From positions 248,001 to 312,000 of the forward strand of contig JAPEHQ010000016.1 in assembly GCA_027405735.1 (NCBI GenBank): a DNA stretch of 64,000 bases, given 5' to 3'. The stretch comes from Mucor racemosus. Lineage: Eukaryota; Mucoromycota; Mucoromycetes; Mucorales; Mucoraceae. Under the pieces are notes generated by a model that worked only from the letters and a program-made list of their open reading frames with translations, was not told the DNA's origin and did not search any database. Each line of letters begins with the position of its first letter. The stretch's first letter is position 1. The position numbers and the translations under genes are program-made. Shown here one piece after another: positions 1 through 11,570 of this stretch.

Positions 1-119
1 TTACAAAATATCAATATCAAGTTGCATGATTTCAGAGTCCAATAATAAAGTTTTTTTCTGCTTGAATTTGAGGTTTGTGAAGATGACCAATATTTCAGTA
101 AATCGAAGCGAGCCTTCTT

Positions 120-1390
120 TTCTATAGCTAACCCTATGCTAAGCACTTTTAAGATATACCTTAGGCACTACTAAACATATATAAGCTGGTAAAATTATGC
201 TACCTACTCCTGAATTTATATTATATCTCACAAAAAGCTCATAAATAAGTAAAATTCACTGGGTTTTCCTTAAAAACTGGATCCGACTTTTTATTCCTGC
301 TCAACTTTTTTTCAACTAAATAACATCAAGAAAAAATTATATGCCAATGTACCCGAGACGTTCAGCTTTAATCCAAAAATGAGTATCCGGAAATATCCTA
401 TTTTTTGAAGTTGGTATTACTTTTTCAGTGCTAATGTTTCAGATTTTTACAGGTATTTCACTGTTTAAATTAAAAACTTTGAGGCTTCATATCTCTGCAA
501 AAAATTAAGCTATACTAATGCCTCCTAATAATAAAACTTACTTGTTTTGAAGTGCTCTATAACATATTTTAACATAAAAAGATTATAAACACTTTTATTT
601 TTTTTATATTTTTTTTTGGCATTTTTGTAATAGATTTCAAAATATTGGTTAAGTTGAGCAGCGTTTTTTTTACATTCAAGTCATTAACCTCGTTTAGCTC
701 TCTCGGACCCATTTTAGTTTTTTTCAAAATATTGATTTTTCGTGGAGATATCCTCAAAAATGTGTACAAAGAGATACTGTTGCTTCTGGCTTCAATTTTT
801 CCCTTATATACCCTTATCCCAAATTCTGAATTTGAAAAAAAAATCGATAAAATGATGTTCTCTTTATGAAAAATGTAGATAAAAGGTTCAGCAATAGCTC
901 GATCGATAGATAATTTTGCTGTGCATTATTTCCATTACTTATATTTCAATTATGCTTATAAAAAATGATGTGTATCTTCAAAAAACCTCCAAACTTTTAA
1001 TTGCATTTTACGCAAAATTTAATGTAAAACATTTGTTTAAATTTTATTTAGGTAGATGCAGAATTCAAAACTGTACAAAATCTATTTAATACGCTACTTC
1101 AACTTACTTTGTAGTTCATGAGCATTTAAGCGATTTTGTTTTTTTGACCAATTTTTGACCATTTTTTGACTGATTTCACAAATCAATTTTGGAACTCAGT
1201 TATCATAAGTTTAAGCTGTAATGTGAACTATTATTTTGGTTATCTCGACGAAAAATCAATATTCTTCGCTGAAATAAAAAACACAGTTTAGCTTTTAGTT
1301 GGATCTATATCTTGTGAATACAAAAAATTAACACGTATATTTAGATGCCTATTAGTTTTTTACAATCGATTTAGGTCAATTTTAGGTCAA
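120..1390 (-). repeat. Left terminal inverted repeat of the 6.7-kb element
   Basis: This arm matches the reverse complement of 5640-6825 over almost its whole length, for example in the stretch reading 'ggatccgactttttattcct' near 280-300. Outside about position 230 it no longer matches the right arm of the same element. It does continue to match the solo copy ending near 59190, so the full family repeat extends further outward than the right arm shows. Short open frames on both strands (about 570-870) recur in other copies but lack support as genes. Confidence 0.8.
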
Positions 1391-1886
1391 TAATATTAAT
1401 GCTTGTTGTACTATCTCTGACAAGCCTAGAAACGTCTTTGGAGCCAACGACCAAAAGTATAGTGGAAATCCATGAGATCAATATTGCAGTAGTAAAAAGG
1501 ACAACACTACTACGGCCGAACTATGCTTCCTATGATGGGCATAATGATCTGCACAGATGGGCAGAGTAAAACAAATTGTGCAGATCAGGCAGCTCAGATA
1601 AGCAGAGCAATGAAACCAAGGTTTTTTAGTCAATTTACTAAAGTATATCAATCATAATGTAATTAATAACGAAGATAATTTGAACGGTTTAAAGCAGATG
1701 TGAGTTACTCTGATTCAACAAAATTGCCTTATTGACGAAATATATCAGTTTGAAATTTGGGGTTTGAAAGAGTTCTGCCCATGTTCTTCTTTTGGAACAA
1801 CGACAACAATCTGTTTGGTAACACTAAAAGTATTTATGCCTTTGTAAATTCCTGTTTGTAACACACAAAATATTTTTCTTCCCTAC

Positions 1887-4800
1887 TCTTTCCTCGTCAG
1901 TTCTTTTATATACGTTTAAAACTACAACAAAATGACTAATATTTTTTTATAAACTGAAATCGAGTAGGAGGTACAAGTACATGTTTTTCCTATTATTGTT
2001 TATTTGGAAATAAATTATTACCTGTTAATGTAAGGGCACGTTATAATATCTTTCTCGAACAAAAAAGCGCCCAGGACTTAATCATTTTGTTCCATTATCT
2101 ACGTTATAATTAACGCTTTCTTGGTTTAAAGTCGATATCTACCTGGAGAAAAACTGGTGATTATAAAAGTATGTATTATAGCATTGACTTGATTTGAATG
2201 AATGAATAAACTTATGCTAGTCTATTTAATTTCTAAAAAGCATTTATTTTTATTTAGTGGTCAGCAGCTAAGAAGAGGAAAACAAGATGTTGTCTTGTAT
2301 ACCACTACCAACTATCAAAGGTACACCGTAATTATTACTTATTAGCTTGTTATTAATAATTTATTATACTAATAAATCAGTTTTTATAGGTCAAACGTTT
2401 GTTCTGGTAAAGCGTTGAATAAATTGGCTTGGGACAAAGAGGGTAAAAAGGTGGCAGTAGGTTCCAATGATGGCCATGTTTATGTTTATGATATTGGAGA
2501 GGTAAGAGTAAAAAAACTTAATGTAAATCACCTCTAGTGCAATAATTATAACGTAAGACTATATTATCATCAAATAAACTACCACATAATATTAACATGT
2601 ATAAATATTTACGGTAATAAGCTTAAATCAGGTGGATACGGCATTGTAAATTCTTGAAAAAGTTCTCAAGTATTATAAAACCTCTTATTTTTAAGACTCA
2701 CAAGGCTTATAAGCGGAATATTAATTTAAAAAATCATTCTTGTCCAGATCATCAATTTTGACATTTTTTAAAAAAAATTTTCTGATTTTGCAAATCTAGA
2801 GTTAATTATACTACCAATTATAAAAATAAAAAATATACACATATACAGAATTTAGCGCTCTATTTGCTCAATAAAAAACAACAGCCCGTTTTATTGCAAA
2901 ATATTACATGAAAATCCTTTAATCAAAAAACCGTTTTTGGGCCGAAAATGCTAAGTTTTATTACTTAACATTTAATATTAAGCTTTTATAAAATTTGTAT
3001 TAGCTATACCTACAATTTTCTCTCATAATGTAGTATATTTAAACGTTGATTTTGGTGTCAAAATTTGATTTTTGTGTTTTTTGATCAAAATCATGAGTGT
3101 TGGTAAGGATAAAATGAGTTCCGAAAACGTCCGCTACAAAAACTGAATTTTCAGACCGTACGTAGTTAAATATAAGAAAAGTAAAAAAAAAAAAACGCAT
3201 TTTCATTTAAAGCTTAGATATTTACCATAGCATAAAAGACTTAGCCGTTCAATCGTGTTATGCTCAATTATGGCGTCGCTCTAAGGGTTCGCTGTTGCCA
3301 TTTTTTAATGAATCAATGATATAACAAACGGGTTTTCTAGTAGAAAAATGTATGTTTCTATGATAACAGATATTGCCTATTTTGCTTAGTTTATGGGTTG
3401 ATCCGCTGTAATGCTGCTTTTACATTGGATGAAATGTGTAATTTATCAGGGTTTTAATTACACTAAGTAATGTAAATCCTTGAAAACCCTTTGCTACGTG
3501 TGTTGTTTCTCTCTTTTTTTTTCATATTATTCCAAGGATATTATTCACCGTTTGATAAGGCATATCAGACTAGGATTTCACAAACAACGCATCGTATTAC
3601 GGTTAACCGAGTTTGACTGCTTTAACGGGCCGTTTTTTATGCAAACTCGAATGAGGGTATTCGAGTTTCTTCTTTTCTTTTTTTGTTAGCTAAGCTCGAA
3701 AACAGGATTGAAAAAATACTTCAAGTTGTGAAACTGTCAAATATGCTATTATCGATTCATAATCCCATATTAACTTGACAAGGTTGCTATTAACAGCCTC
3801 CTTAAGGCAAACCAATACTTGCTCCCACCCCGTTTTTTATCTGGGTTACAAAAGAACGGGCCGTTTTCCAACTCGAATCGAATGGCCGTTTCCGTTAAAA
3901 CTCGATTCAAACTCGAATCGAAGCCCATTCCTATATCAGACTATCAAGCTGGCATTCTTTTCTTTTATCTAAATACGCATGCTAACAGAAGAGACTAATG
4001 TTTTTGATATAGGTAACAGCCATTATATTAGAGGCTGATATTTTCATTTATAATTAACTGCATTCTAAGATCAAATAGCATTATTTACTACTGTATTGTT
4101 AGACGTATTTCGTGATTACCAGATCAAATCAAAGACAATGATATTTATATCCACTCAATAAAAAGCTAAAACTGGCTACAAACTTACGAAATGTTCCAGA
4201 AAAGTGATAAAATTTCAAATGATATAGAAACAAAAAAAAAAAGAATAGTCTAATGTTTTGTCTAATAACCATAGTTTCGATCGTAACTACTGTATACTTG
4301 AAAACAAATCTTTTTACAGCTAACAATCATAAACTAAAATATTAAAATAGTAAGTTTAAAGAAGGCTAATTTGTTTAAATTTTATGTGTGATAAAGTAGC
4401 ATCTATAATCTTAGATTTGGCTTGCATATAAATTTAAGCATTAAGTGTTATTTAAGTTTACGCTCGAGCAAAACCCATTGTTGCTGTAAACGTTATAGCT
4501 ATAAGCATATTTACAAATGATGATGATCGTAAATGTTACATTGGCTCTTGCATGTATTGCTCTACATCAAAAACGTATTGAATTGTATTATTGTCTATAA
4601 TCTATATCAATAAAAGCAAATATGATTTAAAAACCCATTCCAGTAAAAAATGCAATGGAATTTTGAGAACGACACGATGCTCATGTACAAACCAATTTGT
4701 GCGTATACGATCAGCTCATTATGCTCATGGTCAGATTTTATTATTATTCGCAAATAGGGATAACAATATGCTTATGGGCAATGCTACTATTATTATATAC

Positions 4801-4960
4801 AGATGGGATTAATGTCATGCACATGGACAGAATCTATAATCCTGCACATACAGGCTTAGCGTTGTTGTTGTTGTGCTTGTGGAATATGTACATATTTATC
4901 CACTATATTGATCTCCATTTCATCTGATTCTCAATTAAAGTACAGCTGGCATGAATGAAT
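1887..4960 (+). repeat. Internal block shared with the 27-34 kb repeats (copy A)
   Basis: From about 1887 this block matches the reverse complement of about 33997 downwards. It covers the dynein fragment, the stretch at 2660-3360 and the stretch at 4000-4860. Homology fades near 4860-4960, where the sequence becomes rich in TGC/GCA words. It is non-coding apart from the captured exons. Three further partial copies are described separately. Confidence 0.75.
2258..2501 (+). pseudogene. Captured dynein intermediate chain exons (copy A)
   Basis: Two exon-like segments, 2258-2320 and 2390-2501, are separated by an intron with a proper GT donor and a TATAG acceptor. Spliced, they keep one open frame ending in a WD40 blade with residues such as ALNKLAWDKEGKKVAVG and HVYVYDIGE. 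This is the pattern of the last beta-propeller blade of dynein intermediate chains (animal homologues read WxxxGxxVAVGDxxGxxxVYDVGE). Donor-like GTAAGA follows at 2502, but no further exon or stop-containing C-terminus is recognisable. A complete gene is not present, so this is a captured fragment. Two more damaged copies lie at 29.8 kb and 33.4 kb. Confidence 0.7.
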
Positions 4961-5639
4961 AGACATTACACTACTAAAAAATGATATACGCTGATTCATA
5001 CTAATATAAACTTTCTACCGAGCGTCAATCCTAGCAACTTATAGTTAAAGGCCAATCAACATAATGTGGATCTAATCACACATCACACCATTATGATTAA
5101 GGGCCCATAAACTCTATGAATACACCGATTGGTTACTATCGAGTCTTATATCTGACAAGAAGGAGTATTATTACTAACTATTACGTATGGACCTCCTAGG
5201 AATGCTTACCTAATCTCTCTGATGAAAACTATATAAAGAGGACATTTATTTATTACAAAAGTCCTCAAATAGAATTTAACTTGATAATAAAACCCTCGTA
5301 TATTCCACAGAAGAGTTTCTTGGGTTTTAAGACTTTTTTTCAACTCTGATTCAATCCCTTTATTCACAGGCACATCTACAGTGCATCTTGCTCAATAGCA
5401 ATGCCTACTCTCATGTAAAGTTAAAAGTTATTAGGATTGAAATTTGTCGAGACAGCATTTTTGTTGTCAAATGAGTTTTGGATCTTTAGACGGTTTCAGA
5501 TAGCTTTCGATTTTTTTTTTGCCAAATATTGAGTCATATTACTTCAAATCTTCAAAGAAGATGCATAGTACCTTCTCTCTACGAGTCATTGATATCTGTC
5601 CGAAAATAAAAGAGTCAGTACGAGAATATAAGGGCACTG
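4961..5639. other. Non-coding filler inside the element
   Basis: No gene is seen. A stretch near 5200-5300 has a TATA-like box (ctatataaag), an AATAAA-like signal (aataaaac) and a C/T-rich lead, which resembles a small decayed LTR. No second LTR or coding domain supports this. Confidence 0.3.
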
Positions 5640-6825
5640 GCCTAAAATTGATCCAAAATTGATCTAAAATTGACCTAAAATCGATTGTGAAAATTAAGGA
5701 TCAAAATTGAAGTGCCAATTTTTCGTGTTCACAAGATGGACCCAGCTGAAAAATACTCTGTATTTTTTGCTTCGGCGAAGAATATTGATTTTTCGTCGAG
5801 ATAATCAAAATAATAGTTCACATTACCGCTTAAGCTTATAGCTGAGTTCCAAAATTGATTTGTGAAATTGATTTGTGAAATCGGTCAAAAAATGGTCAAA
5901 AAAACAAAATCGTTTAGATGCTCATGAACTGCAAAGTAAGTTAAAGTAGCGTATTAAATAGATTTTGTACAGTTTTGAATTCTGCATCTACCTAAATAAA
6001 ATTCAAACAAATGTTTCACATTAAATTTTGTGTAAAATGCAATTAAAATTTGGAAGGTTTTTTGAAGATACACATCACTTTTTATAAGCATAATTAAAAT
6101 ATAAGTTAAGGAGATAATGCGCAGCAAAATTATCTATCGATCGAGCTATTGATGAACTTTTTATCTACATTTTTCATAGAGATAATAAGATTTTTGGCAA
6201 TTTTTTTTTCAAATTCAGAATTTGGGATGAGGGTATATAAGTGAAAAATTGAAGCCAGAAGCAACAGTATCTCTTTGTACACATTTTTGAGGATATCTCT
6301 ACGAAAAATCAATATTTTGAAAAAAACTAAAATAGGTCCGAGAGAGCTAAACGAAGTTAATGACTTGAATGCAAAAAAAACACTGCTCAGCTTAACCAAT
6401 ATTTTGAAATCTATTACAAAAATGCCAAAAAAAAAATATAAAAAAAATAAAAGTGCTCATAATCTTTTTATATTAAAATATGTTATAGAGCACTTTAAAA
6501 CAAGTAAGTTTTATTATTAAAAGGCATTAGTATAACTTAATTTTCTGCAGAGATATGAAGCCTCAAAGTTTTCAATATAAACAGTGAAATAACTGTAAAA
6601 ATCTGAAACATTAGCACTGAAAAAGTAATATCAACTTCAAAAAATAGGATATTTCCGGATACTCATTTTTGAATTAAAGGTGAACATCTTGGGCACATTG
6701 GCATATAATTTTTTCTTGATGTTATTTAGTTGAAAAAAAAGTTGAGCAGGAATAAAAAGTCGGATCCAGTTTTTAAGGAAAACCCAGTGAATTTTACTTA
6801 TTTATGAGTCTTTTGTGAGAGATAT
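5640..6825 (+). repeat. Right terminal inverted repeat of the 6.7-kb element
   Basis: This arm is the inverse of 230-1390. Its inner edge begins with a run of about four 11-bp units of the form AAAATTGAYCY (5645-5689). Three oriented copies of a TTTTTCGTNGAGATA-like motif lie at 5786-5803 (+), 6293-6310 (-) and 6539-6556 (+). Homology to other family members stops at about 6825, just outside 'gagtcttttgtgagag', shorter than in the copy at 58-59 kb. It lies about 160 bp from the stop codon of the nucleotide-sugar transporter gene. Confidence 0.8.
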
Positions 6826-6985
6826 ATATACATCTGTGATGTGAATTAGCAAACTTGGTTTATTAATTTATAAAGAAAATAGTAGTATATTTAGTATTAA
6901 GTATTGTTTTTATATTGATATGGATACTATTACGAAAGAGAATGAAAAAGGTCTATATATATACAAAATGTCTAAAATGATCTAA

Positions 6986-8133
6986 TTACGATGGTTTATT
7001 ATTAACTCCATACAGGACGGTAGCAGAAATAACCACAGCTGTTCCAGTAATAAACAAGAATGAAGGTTGAAAGTCCAGTAAATAGAAACTAAGAATGCCT
7101 GATAAAATAATGGATATACTGGTTGCAAAACCCTTTAAAATATTATCAGCATATTTGACCACCAAAGAAACGAGCAAACCTCCTAGAGCTTGATTTATCA
7201 CGACAAACCAGGTCAAGGCATTATAACCTTGGAACATGCCCCCTTGATTTTTGATGGAACTAAAATCAGAGACAATCATGCCGATAAACGAGAAACATGC
7301 TCCGCAAAGACCCAATTGAATATTTCTGATCCACATGGAAGTAGTGGAGGTTTTGAGTATTTTTTCAAAATAACAACCAGCAAAACCTGAAGAAACACAA
7401 CTTGTCAATACAGCCAATAGACCGATCAAAGGCTTTTGACTGGTGCTTTCTGTATTTGCACAAGTGGTACTGGAAGAGGAAACACTTTCTGTTTGTACAA
7501 GTGTAACACCAATCATTAATAGTACCAAGGCCAACCATTTTTCTCGGTTCAACGACCGACCAAGTAACCAAATTGAAAATGCAGCGGTTGATAAGATCTT
7601 GAGTTGATACGTTACTTGAAATGTAGCAGCTTCTAAATTACTCAGTGCAATGTAAAGTAGATTGTTTTGTAATGCATAAAGACCGCTTGGAATCAACATT
7701 TTAACAATCTCGTGAGGTTTGTGGAATATTTCGAGATAAAGCATGTGAATACATCGTCGATAGGATCTTTCTTGTACGTAAAGCATGTATAAACAAGTTG
7801 CAATTTTGATCAGCTCAGCCATAAATACGGCTGTAGAGGCAATGTAAATGGGCTGATCAGGTTGTGTTGACGTTCGAGAATATCGCATTAAAAGAACCAA
7901 CATACTATTTTGAACAACAAGGATGATTAAAGATAGCTGCTTAGGATTGAGACCTAGGAATAAGGGTTCTGTAGTAACTAAATATTTTGGTTTAATGTCT
8001 GTAATGTATGATGATTTATCAGTGATTTTTTTTTTTTTTTTTTTTTTTTTTTACCAATGGCATGATTTCTATTTGATAAAGGCAATTCATGTTTCTTTTT
8101 GAACGATCTTTTTGATGGATAATACGATGACAT
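6986..8133 (-). CDS. UDP-galactose/UDP-GlcNAc transporter, SLC35A family
   Basis: Two exons (8133-8055 and 7998-6986) are joined across a 56-bp intron that starts with GTAAAA and holds a very long A run. The 363-residue product has a short basic cytosolic N-terminus, then about ten hydrophobic helices. It carries the SLC35A signatures LSLIILVVQNSMLVLLMRYSR in helix 1, then QNNLLYIALSNLEAATFQVTYQLKIL and FAGCYFEKILKTS. The family exchanges nucleotide sugars for nucleotide monophosphate across the Golgi membrane to feed glycosylation. Length is usual for the family (about 320-400). UDP-galactose and UDP-GlcNAc carriers cannot be separated by eye. The start chosen is the first ATG that joins the long exon in frame. 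Confidence 0.9.
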
Positions 8134-8325
8134 TATATGAAAAAAGTTATATGTACAGAACACCTAAAAAAAAAAAAAAAAAAAAAAATACAAAAAGGAA
8201 AGGCTCTACTATACTAGCACTAAAGATCTGCACAACAATAATAAAACCGTCAAATATAAAAAATATAAAAAATTCTTTTTTTTTTATTGTGAAACAATCC
8301 ATTGAGAAGGGATTGGTTTTCTTTT

Positions 8326-9095
8326 TCAATTATCTTTTTTCTTCAGCATATCAGCATAACTAAAAGAATTACTTTTCAAGTCTTTGGTGGTAGTTTGACA
8401 TAACGTAGGAAAAACTTCTTCTTCTTTAACTGTTTCGACTGGAATTGATTTTTTGGGTTTGGTGGGTACGACAACAGTTGATTTGACAATATCAGCAACA
8501 GATCTTGTCGGTGGTGTTGATATTGTTGTTGTTGTTGTTGTTGTGGTTGATGACAATTCATCTGTTGCTGATTGTTGTTGTTGTTGTTGCTGTTGTTGTT
8601 GTTGATTTGGTAATGGAGGGAAATGTGTTGGTTTCAATTCAACAACTATTATAAATCATTTAGTATACATTCAAATATTTATTTGACCATTTATAACCTT
8701 CTTGTTCTCCTCGTCCTCCTTCTTGTCCATCTTGTTTGGTATTTTCTCTGAGTTCATGAGTAGATTTATTACCCTTCTTTTTTTTGTTATCTATTTTACC
8801 TCCACCTGCATGATGTGTATTTGAATTATTTTCACGCTGTTGTTGTTGTTGCTGCTGCTGCTGTTGTTGTTGTTGTTGGTTATTACTATAACGACCCTTC
8901 TTTTTATTCTGTTGTGCTTGTTGTTTTCGTGGTAATGTTGCTTGTTCATTACTATGATGTTGATTTCTATTATTATTTGTAGTAGCATTGTTAGTAGTAA
9001 CATCATTTGTTGCATGATTTTGCTTTGTATCATTATTATTATATGTAATATTCGGTTGTTGTTGTTGTTGCTGTTGTTGTTGCTGTTGTTGTTGT

Positions 9096-9154
<59 letters not shown>

Positions 9155-10873
9155 TTGTTGATGATGGTAATGGTTATTATTAATAAACCTCTTGGTATGA
9201 TTATTTTGATGGTGGTGATGATGATGTTGGTATTTGTTATTTTGGTATGATTGTTGTTGTTGTTGTTGTTGTCGATTGTAATATGGTTGTCTTTGAGATT
9301 GTTGTTGTGGTTGAGATACTGTATCACTTAGTGTTAAATTATTTATTCCATTTTCTACATGTTCTGTTACAGATGTAGATTCGGATCCATTTCGATAATA
9401 CCTCGGATTATTATGCCCACCACGTGGTGATCGACCACTTACTTGAAGAGTCTTCTGATTTTCATACGAAAATCTACCTTCATTTCTATTTGAGGATTGA
9501 TTATGGTAATGATTTTGTTGTTGATAATGGTGATTAACACTATTATTGTTGATATATTTTGATTGTTGTTGATTATTATTGTTATTATACCGAGATGGCT
9601 GATGCCCATAATTGTTTCTCTTGTTGTTATTATACGATGGATAAGAAGGATAATAATAATTATTATCAACAACACCATTTCCATTGTATGAATACATTTG
9701 TGGCATCTCTGGCATTATAACTGAAGGCTCATGTGATATATTTATTGCCATTTGCTCTTGTTCTTCTGCTTTAATATTTTGATTTGTAAAAGAAGGAGTA
9801 TCCGAAGCCGCAGCAACGGCAGCAGAAGTACGACCTTGGCTGCAGAACGAAGCGATTAGTTAATAAGATCCTAAATAACGAAAAACAACAACTTACACTC
9901 TTAATGCAGGTTCAGATTTCATCCTAGCAGCAATTGCTTGATCTTTAAATGACTTGCCTCTAACACCAAGCAATAATTTCAAAGCATCATCCTCTGATTC
10001 AAAAGTAAAATACCACATATTACCAATATCTTGCTTGATCGATTGAACAGGAGGAGAATTTAATTCTTTTAATAAGTCAATTATTTCATCTTGTGTACAT
10101 TCAGGAACATCTCTTAAAATAACTGTATTTCGTTGCACGGATATATTGGGCTTTACTTTAGTTCCTGATTCATCAACAGTGACCGTTGAGGAATCTCTTA
10201 ATGTTTGCACAATAACATTTATATCCGTTGTCCATTCACGTACACGTCTAAAATTGGCTACAAGCGATATTGGAACATATAGATCAGAGTCCATTTGAGA
10301 AACTGGTTGAGTGAAAATGAGTTAATAACATTGTAATATAAAAAGTCCAGGTTTAGAAGGTATTACCCAAGAAAGTATCATTAACCAAATTTTGTCTAAA
10401 TGTGAAATGTTGATGAATAAAAACCATTCATTTTGAATATTTTGAACTTACCTAGAAAAATAGAATTCCAATTGCTTCTTCAAATCAATAGGTTTATCTA
10501 TATTCATAATATGAGATATTCAAATCATTGATAGGTATATCAGCAGGATATTTACTTTGATCGGAGCTTGAGGATCTTGTGTCTACGGAGCTTACATTAT
10601 TCATACTTTCATCATGCACAATGATTTCTAAATTTTCCTCATCACGCGTTGTAGGAATGATATTAGTAGAGGTAGCAACAGAAGTATTGATATTATTGTC
10701 AATAGGTGGGTAATACATGGTTGAGGTAGGATAATAATAAACGTATGGCATTGGATAATCAGGTTTTTGTTGTTGATTTGAATAGTATCGCGAATAATCA
10801 TCTCGACTATTATTGTTGTATTTGTTGTAACTTGTTCTCATTCTGTTGTTGTTGTTGTTGTACTTATTATTAC

Positions 10874-10919
<46 letters not shown>

Positions 10920-11048
10920 GTTATGATGGTATTTCTTTTTTATGAATTCTTTTTTGCTATGAAAAACAGTTGAAGATACGCCATCTTCTGCTGTTGCCAC
11001 ATGTTCATCTTGAACTTGATTTTTGGACTCAATATTTGGTATAGTCAT
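8326..11048 (-). CDS. La-related protein 4 (LARP4)-like RNA-binding protein
   Basis: Six exons (11048-10556, 10497-10452, 10395-10367, 10302-9897, 9839-8698, 8645-8326) encode 811 residues. An Asn-rich N-terminal region precedes a La motif starting near residue 163 (NKPIDLKKQLEFYFSRQNL, then NDTFLVSQMDSDLYVPI) and an RRM with TVILRDVP and NMWYFTFES. A very low-complexity Gln/Asn/His-rich tail follows, with FPPLP and a C-terminal FSYADMLKKK. LARP4 proteins bind poly(A) and poly(A)-binding protein and stabilise mRNA in the cytoplasm. The La motif is split over four exons, two of them only 46 and 29 bp. The last intron has a weak GTTATA donor but an excellent branch site (tactaaat), so the last exon is slightly less sure. 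The homopolymer-rich tail may vary in length between strains. Confidence 0.85.
9053..9163 (-). repeat. Coding CAA/CAG trinucleotide repeat (poly-Gln)
   Basis: An interrupted CAA/CAG array encodes more than 30 consecutive glutamines in the tail of the LARP4-like protein. Shorter Gln runs lie at about 8840-8880 and 8570-8605. Mixed CAA and CAG codons suggest selection for the amino acid rather than a pure recent microsatellite. Confidence 0.9.
10835..10925 (-). repeat. Coding AAT trinucleotide repeat (poly-Asn)
   Basis: An array of AAT/AAC codons encodes about 20 asparagines, then a broken Asn/Ser/Lys stretch, near the N-terminus of the LARP4-like protein. It is a simple repeat inside coding sequence. 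Confidence 0.85.
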
Positions 11049-11407
11049 CTAGAATAAAAATATAATATTAATCTTTAGCATGAAAAATAGCATATCACAA
11101 TTTACCTTTCTCTTTTATCTTATGAAAATCCACACACAAAAACTTTTTAAAGATGTACTATTTATAAAAATTGACTATAAAAATGTGTTTTAAAAAAGTG
11201 ACCAGCTGCGGAAACTACTAATTGATAAAGAAACGGATAAAGAAAGAAAGAGAAAGAGAGGAAGAGGAAGAAAGAAAATAAAACAGTGAGAAAAAATAGA
11301 AAAAAAAAAAAAAAGATAAATAAATAATAATTACAAAAGTTAGGAGGTAAAAATAAAAAAACTCTAGTGCCGCTAATAAAAAAAACCTTGGAGTGCAGTG
11401 AATTTTT
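11049..11407. other. Upstream region of the LARP4-like gene
   Basis: No gene is seen. The stretch at 11230-11320 is strongly purine-rich (GAAAGA-type) on the plus strand, hence pyrimidine-rich on the coding strand of the downstream gene. This is a common promoter or 5'UTR feature in fungi. Confidence 0.35.
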
Positions 11408-11487
11408 TGTTGGTCAGTAAAGTTTTTGGTTGAATAGTATAATTTATGGCTGAACAGTAAGATTTATGGATGATCAGTAAAATGTGT
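11408..11487. repeat. 20-bp imperfect tandem repeat, four units
   Basis: Four consecutive 20-bp units start at 11408, 11428, 11448 and 11468, with a core of GG-TGA-CAGTAA-ATTTAT. The core CAGTA is kept in three units and is TAGTA in the other. It lies about 360 bp upstream of the LARP4-like start and just outside the inverted-repeat element that begins at 11571. Confidence 0.7.
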
Positions 11488-11570
11488 TTATAATCAATGC
11501 AGATACTATAAAGCTAATAAAAAAAAGTGCACTTTTTGATATCTAGTAAGTTAGTGAGATTTTATTTATT

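Larger units (their letters stand above)
120..6825. mobile_element. 6.7-kb element with ~1.2-kb terminal inverted repeats carrying dynein gene exons
   Basis: Two long arms in inverted orientation (about 120-1390 and 5640-6825) enclose 4.2 kb. The interior carries two exons of a dynein intermediate chain gene (2258-2501), a longer non-coding block shared with copies at 27.0-34.0 kb, and AT-rich filler. I see no transposase, reverse transcriptase or helicase reading frame. By architecture it is a non-autonomous DNA transposon or fold-back element, comparable to elements that capture gene pieces. That class is an inference. The outer edge of the left arm is uncertain because it lies near the window start, and I could not define a target-site duplication. 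Confidence 0.65.

Noticed and set aside
569..869. Short open frames on both strands of the left terminal repeat (also at 6130-6520 and 58439-58745)
   Set aside because: The frames recur only because the repeat recurs. Both strands are open, lengths differ among copies, and there is no start context, domain or consistent frame conservation visible.
1440..1620. Possible tRNA-like or structured RNA in the less AT-rich segment at 1440-1620
   Set aside because: No acceptor stem, T-loop or anticodon arm could be fitted. No B-box-like sequence was found.
3480..4927. Several 65-76 codon frames in the internal block
   Set aside because: AT-rich repeat sequence with no protein-like composition. The matching positions in copies B and C carry stops or frameshifts.
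8942..9250. Plus-strand poly-Leu frame and a minus-strand Asn/Ser frame opposite the LARP4 tail
   Set aside because: These are shadows of the CAA/CAG repeat read in other frames.
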